Part shown: piece after piece, positions 56,684 to 64,000 of the stretch
How the letters are laid out: every line of letters begins with the position of its first letter
Numbering within the stretch: position 1 is the stretch's first letter
DNA from: Serpula lacrymans var. lacrymans S7.9
Taxonomy: Eukaryota; Basidiomycota; Agaricomycetes; Boletales; Serpulaceae
Assembly: GCF_000218685.1 (NCBI RefSeq)
Contig: NW_006763290.1
Coordinates: 2,933,365 to 2,997,364 of the forward strand
Length of the DNA stretch: 64,000 nt
Reading direction: 5' to 3'
Notes under the pieces: model-generated
The model's database searches: none
Seen by the model: the letters and a program-made list of their open reading frames with translations, nothing else
What the model was told of the DNA's origin: nothing
Translations under genes and position numbers: made by a program

Positions 56684-58277
56684 ATGTCCGTAACGCAGGC
56701 CAAGTTTCTTCCATCAAAGCACTCCCCAGTTTCTTCCAATAAACACTGTCAGAGACACAAATCCACCTCAGACCCTTTCTCTAATCCAATACATTCATCG
56801 AAACCAGCACCTCGCCTTCCACCCATCTCTCCCTCAAAATTGTCTTCGCGAAACATGTTTACTCCGATAAAACCTCATCGCGATAAAATGATCGAAGCTG
56901 TTAGAGACACTGTACAAGTCCGCAATCCCGACCATTCTCCTCGCACGAGACTAGGCAGGAGTCAATCTACTGTCCCGTACGTTCTTTATCCATCTCTTTT
57001 CGATAATCGTTCATCTTCTTCATCTAGTCCAGCATCCGGAGCACATAATCGCTCTCCCCCAGCAGGGCGTCGGTCGCAGTCCCAAGACTCTGTTCTCCAA
57101 GCTGCTAATGCATTGGAGAAGGCCAAAACTGTGAAGACACGCACAAAAAAGGGTTCTATGCATGCAGATGTTATAGACAGGCTCGATTTTACAAGCGTTG
57201 GTCCCAGTATGTCTACTTAGCTGCATGTATCAAACATATCTATCTAATGTCCAGTTATTTTATCCAGTGTTTCATCACGATGGTCCTTTTGATGCTTGTG
57301 CTCCATCTCGAAATCGGCATAGAACCAAAGCACCAATGCTTGCTTGGAGTTCAACTCCAACAGAAGAGCCCACTGAGCCCAACAGGTCTTTGCACCTATC
57401 TCCTGATATATATAAAGCTACCATCTCTTCTTCTTATGATTCTTCTAAGAGAAGGGTGGATGCAATTGCCGAGGCCTGGGGTACCCATGAGCCAGAACCT
57501 TATCAGGAGTTTTTTGCTGGTGGTGGTTCTGTTAGGTACGATGGCGATAACCCCTCAAACTCGAATGTCCTTGGATATGAAGGGCATGGTTCTCGGAGTC
57601 ATACTACCAGCAAACGTCAGATGGAAAATCGAGATATTCATGAGGTTTATAGGGAGTACCTTGATGATGATGTGAAGGCTAAGACCCGCGACCCTACCGA
57701 CCGTGAGCCTCATTACCCTTCCAGGCGATCTCCCCTTCCACCCCCCCAACCCATTATCGTTCCGGAAAGTGGCCATGCAGATAAAGACGGCATTTCTTAT
57801 TCCCCAGTCGTAGCCCACACTTCCGGCGCACCAAAGCGCAATACGTCGCTTATGCATCGTATACGTAAGATGCGCGATGCTCCAAATGTCCCAATTGGGT
57901 ATGAAGAGGCAACTGGACCATTATCTGTTGAGAACTCGTCAACTGTACTTCACGGTCGTCCAACCCATCGAACGCATAACTCTTTTCTTGGACGATTCAC
58001 CGGTGTAGGTGTGACTGGAAGCCGTACACATCCTCAGGACAACTCTTCGCCAACGTCCGACAGTTCAGATGTGTATGTTTACATTGATGGACCCCGTAAA
58101 GAGAAGCAACTTCCTGAAACACCGCACATTGACGCTGACTCTTGCGTACGATCAAGCGAGAACGAGATAGACGGATTTTTCGACGGCGTTTCGAGCTCAC
58201 CTGGGTCTCCCACTGGCCTAGGAAGAAAGACCAGTCTCCTCAAGAAGGTAAAGGATGCGGTAAGAGGCAACAAGTGA
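56684..58277 (+). CDS. pal1: Pal1-family cell morphology/endocytic protein
   Basis: Two exons, 56684-57206 and 57268-58277, joined over a 61-nt intron (GTATGT...ATCCAG), give about 510 residues. The diagnostic Pal1 core spans the junction: MHADVIDRLDFTSVGP then MFHHDGPFDACAPSRNRH and KAPMLAW. The rest is low-complexity, rich in Ser, Pro and Arg, with a short C-terminal basic patch (KTSLLKKVKDAVRGNK). In fission yeast Pal1 sits at growth sites and keeps cells cylindrical; the budding yeast homologues join early endocytic sites. I chose the ATG at 56684; the in-frame ATG at 56648 and the later one at 56855 are alternatives, and a 5' exon cannot be excluded. A pogo-like transposon ends at 56626, so the native promoter may be displaced. 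Confidence 0.88.
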
Positions 58278-59154
58278 ATTTCACCCTCTCCTCTCCCATC
58301 TGTTCCACCGTTCCTTGTGTTTATTATCCATGTACTACATGTGTTGTCTTCCAAGTTCTGATCGAAACTCCATGCTTTGTACTTATAGTATACAAATGTG
58401 CTCTCTTTATGTTACATATGTGCTACACAATATGTAAAGACTTGATACTTATAGCCCATGTGGTGTAAGGGATAAATTGTGTGAGTAGAAAGAACAGCTA
58501 CTTTAGAATATGACTTCGCTCAGCAACGTTGTGGCACATTTCCATGCACCAGAATTTTCTTAATCAGTATATTGGACTTCAGAAATATTTTAACTTGTGT
58601 TTTTGTCTCATTGTTTCCACTTCAATTGCATTTGAAGGAAGTATTCACAGTGTGTACTATACTTAGAAACAATACTCTAACTCTCTATTGTTGGCATTCC
58701 TGTATTATTTCTAAACATTATCATTGCAAGAATATGGGATGAAGTTGTTGGGAAAGAAACCATAGGGTTTGCGATACAATGATATATTCAAACTTACACG
58801 TGACCCATTTCTACTTTCTTCATACATATTTGTTCTTGTTCTACTTTTCCCCTCAGCTGGTCTGGCTACAACTGAGGGTATGCTACTGGTTTTCTATTCA
58901 TTGTTATTCTTACACTGATATCACTGGGTGCATAGCCAAATATATCCATGAGAAAAATTGTAGATATGTTAAATGAATAAATGAATAAACTGTGTTCACA
59001 GTTCTGGTTGTCTCAATAACAGAGGTAGTTGTGGCAGATTCCAAGGTATTTTGTATTGCAGTGGTTACATTAGAAGCAAATAGGATTGTATGAAGGTCGT
59101 AAATCAACATTCCTACCACTGAACATATCAAGGCCATAGCAGTATGGCCCCTAA
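58278..59154. other. 3' flank of Pal1, no gene recognised
   Basis: AT-rich intergenic DNA. A box-A-like word (GTGGTGTAAGGGATAA, 58459) resembles one at 45778 but has no box B partner. The open frames are short and unsupported. Confidence 0.5.
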
Positions 59155-59275
59155 TGTTACGATACACAATTTTTGGGCTCCTAACTTTCAGTCTCCTCTT
59201 CAACCTTTTTCTCTCTTTTGGACAATTGTGCCATGTGGCACTTCCCTTTAGTTGAACTGGGTTTGAACCTGTTTG
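59155..59275 (-). repeat. LTR-A 3'-end fragment
   Basis: The plus view begins TGTTACGATACACAATTTTT and continues through GTGCCATGTGGCACTT, matching the terminal 120 bp of LTR-A in reverse. It is cut off at about 59275 by CAC/CAG-rich low-complexity DNA. Confidence 0.75.
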
Positions 59276-59712
59276 AAACAACAAACCTTGACTCCACCCA
59301 TCACCACCACCTCCTCTCCACTACCACCATCACTACTGCCTTGTTGCATCACTACCACAGCAGCAGCAGCTGCTGCCTCCTCCCAACCACCACCACTGTT
59401 GTTATGCCGCCATCCTGCTTACAACCATACTACCTGAGGGAGAACCCAGATGACACGTTAACACATCATCTGGCCCTCTCTCAAGTGGTCTGGACACCTA
59501 GGACCCCCTGTCTCAGCTGAACCAAACTTTGGCATCCTAATCTGTCCCTATATATGGCAAGTGCAGGGGATTTAATTGATTTGGTTGGTTTGGTCCAAGT
59601 TTGGTCCAGTTCAACCAATTTCAATGCAAGTTCTGTTTGGGGTTCAGATAAAAGTGTCTGAGAATAGAACCAAACCAAACTTTACCATCCCTACCCTGGG
59701 AAATATAAATGA
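59276..59712. other. Low-complexity stretch
   Basis: 59290-59405 is made of CACCAC, CAGCAG and CTGCTG runs; its open frame (59218-59520) follows from composition. 59560-59690 has GGTTTGGTCC / AACCAAACC words. No gene is supported. Confidence 0.5.
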
Positions 59713-59886
59713 CATCAGGAAAAACCATTTTGCTATATAGCTGGGTATGTTTCTATAGCTTCTATGATAGCTATTAAATTCCTATTATACCCAATATATC
59801 TCTATGTGAAGCCTTATAGTTACTATATCAGCTATACCAGCTATACCAGCTCATTTATGTATGTCTATGAGAACCTTTTTCTGATA
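59713..59886. repeat. Small TIR repeat related to 45493-46073
   Basis: 174 bp bounded by CATCAGGAAAAACC and GGTTCTC-type reverse end (GAACCTTTTTCTGATA). The interior has ATAGCTGGG, TATAGCTTCTATGATAGC and AGCTATACCAGCTATACC. End and interior style match the larger element, so it is probably a second member of the same MITE-like family. Confidence 0.6.
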
Positions 59887-60289
59887 CTAATAATGATAGA
59901 ATTAATATTCACCAAATAGTTTGGTATGCATACAAACTAGCCCAATTATTTAATAGAAATTTATCACAACCATCCAAAGCATTTTCTGCACCCCAGTGAG
60001 CAGGCACTTGATCTTTTCCAAACAAAGGCAACAAGTGGCAGCCTTGTTGTATACTGCTCAATGGTACTATGGAGTACCATCAGCTCTAAATGTAGGTTTT
60101 GTAACCACATACATCATGTGTGCTGGATCTGCACTACTCTTCAACTTGGTGTACTATTCAATGTATGCCAATGGAATTTTGGGCCAATATTTTGGTATAC
60201 CAACAGAACCACTGTGAAAAATGGCAGGGAGCTTAAATATTACTTTAACTCTTCCAACACGTGTACCTCTATCATGAAACATTAATTCA

Positions 60290-61411
60290 CAACTTGAAAC
60301 TGATCATGAAATTAGGGAAGAATATTACTAGCAACACCTGTTGACTCTGCTTCTAATGAGTCTAATACAACAACATTATCAAACTGTGGAGCAATTCCTT
60401 TGGACCTAGGTCTTGCTTTGATGACTTTGTACTTTACACTTGCACTAGCATCATCTCCAAGGTGAATTGGAGTGAGTTTGAAACTAGTGAATATGTCAAG
60501 TGAATCAAATGGGAGATTTTCAATATTGACTTAATTTCTGGACATATAACCTGGCTGACCATGCATTAGGCAATTCAGAAACTCCTTGATATCACGTATG
60601 GATTCTGGAGAATATCTTGCTGACGTAAAACTGGTCTATTTTGTAAAGACAATTGCTAGCATTCAAACCACGCAGTTTTTTCTTGTCTTGTTGGCTAGGT
60701 GGTCATTTGTGCACGCTCATTTCTATGATTTGATGCTCTCCATGCATTCTTGGCCATGTCTATGTGAAAATGTTCAAACATTTCTGTGTTATAGTTATTT
60801 GTAGCCCCAAACCAGCAAATAGTGTCAACATAGTGCAGAAATTTCCAGTCTAATTTTGTGGAAAATGGAGCCCATCTATTATCTGAAAGATCAACGTCCA
60901 TCTCATTGTCATTTTGATGAAACTGGTGAAAAATCTCCCTCCATTCATTATGAGCATTCAAATCCACCCTTATAACCTTGCCAGCATTCTCATTTTGTTC
61001 CACTACTCTTTCATCATCATCATCATCATCATCATCCGGATTCAAGTGCAGGGAGTTGGGACTGCCAGCCTGCATCTCTGGGTCAGGGTTCAAGTTATCC
61101 TGGGTGTTGCCTTGCATTGCAGGATCATTCAGGAAATTGTTGAATGGTTCTTGTAAGCTGTTGAGAAATATATCTTCTGACCCATCTGAGTCATAGTTTT
61201 CTTGGTCGTAAACATATTCATCCAAGTTGACTTCATCAAATACTACTTGTTCAGGGCCTAGGTTGTCTGCCTCAAGTTCTCTTCTCTTTCTTTTCTTATA
61301 TTAAGCACACATTGCTGACATTAATAGGTGAGCCATGACACCTTGTGGTGTTTTCAAAAGCTTTCCACATCCAGGACATGTGTGATCAACCATACTTGGT
61401 ACATGTGCCAT
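60290..61411 (-). pseudogene. Internally deleted Plavaka transposase
   Basis: Minus strand. The start at 61411 gives a zinc finger (HTCPGCGKLLKTPQGVMAHL) and then a TAA. The 176-codon frame 60695-61225 reads from an acidic linker (an Asp8 run encoded by a CAT/ATC microsatellite) into NRWAPFSTKLDWK, which is N-terminal in Plavaka. It then continues directly into FLHYVDTICWFGATNNYNTE and HIDMAKNAWRASNHRNE, which is C-terminal. The tail continues in degraded form (LGDDASASVKYKVIKARPRS, near 60420). About 500 residues holding the catalytic domain are therefore missing while the frame stays open across the joint. Confidence 0.75.
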
Positions 61412-61760
61412 TTTCTCCTTGAACCTAAACTACACCATACACATCCAGTCAGTTTATGATATAATAACACTAGTTAATATGAAATTGATACTTTTGATTA
61501 TCTAGGACCTGTTTGTAAATATGCTGTCAAGACACAACACCTCAATCTACACTGGCAATATCCCAAATTAGAAATATGTAGTAGTAACATATAGAATTTG
61601 CTTGTTCTAATACAAAGAGAAGTTGTACATGTCTAAGTAACATATTGTTTACAAGTGCAGAGTACAAGAACAAGAGAAGTAATATATATAATGTTGTCCG
61701 TATCCATTTTTCACTTCCTCCTTCTGACATTATTGCTGGAGCTACCTACACCCAATTTCT
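61412..61760. other. No gene recognised
   Basis: AT-rich spacer between the Plavaka derivative and the next minus-strand relic. Nothing is supported. Confidence 0.5.
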
Positions 61761-61761
61761 G

Positions 61762-62732
61762 TCAAACAAGCCGACCCACTTTTTCTTCAGAGTGAAAAGG
61801 ACTCCTTCTCCTAGCTGCCTTAACACAACTTCGGGGGGCATTATAATAATCCTGAAAACGTCTATGTGCCAAATCAACTACAGATCCTTGAAAAGCCTGA
61901 AGAAAATCATCAAAGTCCAGCTGGATATCAAAGGCTGAGAGATCAATGGGAGATATCTCTTTAGGCAATACTTGGGGGTGCAAATGGGGAGTAGGTAGAG
62001 TAGTGGTGGGGGTGCGTGAATCAGTACCACTCTGAAGAGGACGACTCCTGGGTAGCAACCTCTAGCACTGCCATCTGAGCTGCTGCACTTTCAGCTTCTA
62101 GATTAGCGACAGTCTGGGGCACACTCCTCATAATCTTCTCCATCTCCAAAATTGATCATGGTAATAACACAATTGAAAACTTTGTTGAATTTGTCTTTCT
62201 GGGCTTGAGTGGGATAGAGATGGCCCACATCTATATTAGGTACCACCCTCTGTATGTATGTTATATTAGTCAAAGAAGGTTGTGATCAAGAAGGGACACA
62301 CCAGTACTACGGGCGTAGGAAGATGCTGTGCATAGCTCTCCTTCCCTATAATCTTTGGGTCCTTTTTATACAGGTACATATCCACCACAAATTTACCCAC
62401 CCATGTTACGCCGTCAGCTGTCCTCAGAGGGCCATATTTGATATTGTCATCCTTTTGTAAGTTGTACCAATACTACATGTTGACGGGTTCAGCGTACCCA
62501 TATTGGGGCTTTGCATATTTGTGGGACTCGTAGAATTTGACCACTAGAATGCCAACAAGGTGGGGGAGCTCCTCCCAGTACTTTTTCACCTTCTGGGTGA
62601 CGTCCCCAAGTGATTGGGAGTGGGAGACCTCGACAATGAACAAGTCCTGCCACTCAGTGCTAGGGTTGAGGCTTTGGAACTTGAGGGCTAAGTTGGGTAC
62701 AGTGGTGATTTGACCTTGCCAGAGGAACTTGG
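61762..62732 (-). pseudogene. Hypothetical protein fragment
   Basis: Minus frame from 62730 reads KFLWQGQITTVPNLALKFQS, EWQDLFIVEVSHSQSLGDVT, QKVKKYWEELPHLVGILVVK, ending at a TAG after GYAEPVNM (about 62470). 61762-62058 reads a Pro-rich part and LSAFDIQLDFDDFLQAFQGS. I do not recognise a named family. The hydrophobic strand plus EVSHSQS recalls PD-(D/E)xK-fold proteins of fungal repeats, but that is only an impression. The right side is cut by the LTR starting at 62733, so the N-terminus is missing. Confidence 0.4.
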
Positions 62733-63052
62733 TGTTAGTTTTGGTGATTCTGCATCTTTGTGCTACCTATATATTTTCATTCCTTTCTCTATCTATTCTT
62801 CTATCATTCACTATTGATTGTGTTCTCTATTATTTCGCCTTTGTGGCTGCTTTGTTTACCTTTGTTTACAAAACTTCGGACAGTACTGCAGAGTCCAATG
62901 CTTCCTATTCTCTAGTTACTCACATTGGACTCTAGGTACTGTATACCTGTCATACTTTCTAATAATAAAGTTACTCACATTGGACTCTAGTTCCAGTCCC
63001 TGATTGCTCTCAGCAAGTGGCTAGACACTTCCTTCAAGCTTTGTTCTTAATA
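62733..63052 (+). repeat. 5' LTR of a copia-type element (family LTR-C)
   Basis: 320 bp from TGTTAGTTTTGGTGATTCTG to TTGTTCTTAATA, followed at once by GGTTATGAGCCC. It contains two copies of ACTCACATTGGACTC about 53 bp apart. Solo copies of the same LTR lie at 3440-3693 and 14886-15195. Confidence 0.85.
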
Positions 63053-63064
63053 GGTTATGAGCCC
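63053..63064 (+). promoter_or_regulatory. Primer-binding site
   Basis: GGTTATGAGCCC directly after the LTR, identical to the PBS of copia-2 and complementary (one mismatch) to the initiator-Met tRNA anticodon arm. Confidence 0.75.
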
Positions 63065-64000
63065 TGTGCTCTAGCCACCTTCCTGACCTCATATCTCACC
63101 ATCCAAGCATCCTACTGCTTATCCATCGTAACCATCGTCTTCTGGGACTCTTATTATCTCATCCATCACCTCAGATTACTCTGATCTCATCTTGATCTCC
63201 AACAACAACTCCTTGTTGCAAGTTACCCCCATTTCGGACGCTTTTTTGGTCTTATCTGCACCATATCTTGCCCAATCCTTATCTGATCGTCCTGTAACTT
63301 CTACCATCGTCTTCTACGGCCTAAATAACCCCAGGAGACCTGTCAGAGCGGTTGGATTTGAGCTGGATCTTTCTGTGAGCCTTCATCATCATTTGATCAC
63401 CTTTTGGCCCCCTATTCCATATCTCCACATCCTGTGCTCGGATCTTGGCCCTATTTGAGCCATCTACTACCCTATACTATTGCACTTTACACCCTCAATT
63501 TGGGGGCAATCCATCCACTCCATCATCCTCTGTGAAGTTCGCATTTTTGGCACTTTCACCCCTATTGGACTCCTATTGCATATCTCCACATCCTGTGCTT
63601 CACTTCTTGTGATATTTGGGCCATCTATTACTCTATAAAAACGTTCCCTATACCTCTGATTTGGTGGCAATCCATCCATCTTATCTGTCTCTGCATCAAT
63701 TTCGACTTTTTGCCCTATTTTTCGCTTTTTGGCATATCTGGTGTGTGCATAAAGCTCCAATCTTCTCTACTCTGTCCATTATCAGATAGAACAAGCCTAT
63801 AGACTGTGAAGCTCGCCTGCATTGCCTCAGTTTGCTGTTGCCTAGAGCCTCTCTCAGTCTGCGGTGTTTGGGGAGCTTAAGTCACTTTGTTGACTCATAT
63901 ACAAGCCCTATTAACCAACACTGTCTCGAGGCGATTTCTCTGTTAATATCAGTGTGGAATTGAAAGGGGAACACAGGCGTAACCCTGTAGCAGCACTAGG
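63065..64000 (+). other. Long non-coding leader of the LTR-C element
   Basis: 935 bp downstream of the PBS with no gag-like frame. It contains a degenerate tandem duplication of about 163 bp: CATATCTCCACATCCTGTGC at 63418 and 63581, and GGCAATCCATCCA at 63504 and 63668. The element runs off the window. It may be a non-autonomous (LARD-like) derivative or gag may start beyond 64000. Confidence 0.5.

Noticed and set aside
58459..58475. tRNA or SINE start after Pal1
   Set aside because: Only a box-A-like word is present; no box B, T arm or terminator at suitable spacing.
59218..59520. 100-codon open frame
   Set aside because: It starts in an LTR-A fragment and continues through CAC/CAG repeats; it is composition-driven.
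59996..60217. Small membrane-like protein
   Set aside because: The frame is antisense to the tail of the Plavaka derivative, lacks a gene context and is probably a chance hydrophobic frame.

Overview
This window reads as a transposon-rich stretch of a fungal nuclear genome, most likely a basidiomycete of the Agaricomycetes. The evidence is short 48-94 nt GT-AG introns, a fused MoaA-MoaC gene, a Pal1-family gene, and mobile families typical of that group (DUF6589 proteins, Plavaka transposases, an amplified RecQ-like helicase). It contains no bacterial-style operons, rRNA genes or CRISPR. Only two host genes look intact: a molybdenum-cofactor gene of the cnxABC/MOCS1 type (41914-44219, 8 exons) and a Pal1-family cell-morphology gene (about 56684-58277, 2 exons). 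Both lie in segments that keep CG dinucleotides, while the surrounding repeats are CG-poor.

Layout. 1-2010: nothing recognised apart from repeat fragments. 2011-6690: broken gypsy pieces in both orientations, cut by two solo LTRs. 8960-10680: a decayed DUF6589 gene. 11322-13434: solo LTRs and a Tc1-like remnant. 14886-20430: a decayed copia element followed by a gypsy integrase fragment. 20692-25697: an almost complete copia element (copia-2) with both LTRs and a CCAAG target duplication; it carries a 209-bp insertion holding a tRNA-like sequence. 26115-28690: a gypsy element with a large RT deletion. 29312-32549: solo LTRs and a Tc1-like element split by a copia LTR. About 33570-38495: a second copia element (copia-1). 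38803-40220: a RecQ-like helicase pseudogene split by two independent insertions. 41914-44219: the cofactor gene. 44471-45453: a truncated, inverted, near-identical copy of the copia-1 5' end. 45493-46073: a palindrome-rich TIR repeat. 46090-47525: a decayed repeat-family gene. 50240-52536: a Plavaka-type transposase gene. 53307-56626: a pogo-like DNA transposon with a foldback MITE inside its TIR. 56684-58277: Pal1. 60290-61411: an internally deleted Plavaka derivative. 62733-64000: a copia-type 5' LTR with leader running off the window.

No mobile element appears able to code for its own movement. RT, integrase or DDE motifs are altered (YVDH, YIDN, a lost integrase Asp, QQNNN) or reading frames are broken. 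Nesting orders several events: solo LTRs lie inside Tc1-like, gypsy, Plavaka and helicase sequences, and a MITE lies inside the pogo TIR.

The least ordinary signal is a set of roughly 200-bp insertions (21452-21660, 39368-39563, 52820-53014). Each carries an almost foldable tRNA inside an LTR-like frame (TG at one end, TA at the other). Two of them have exact 5-bp target duplications. They belong to two sequence families and look like tRNA-bearing short LTR (TRIM/SMART-like) elements or integrase-mobilised SINEs. A second unusual signal is the saturation of copia-1, in both LTR and coding sequence, with the short palindrome CTCC-NN-GGAG.
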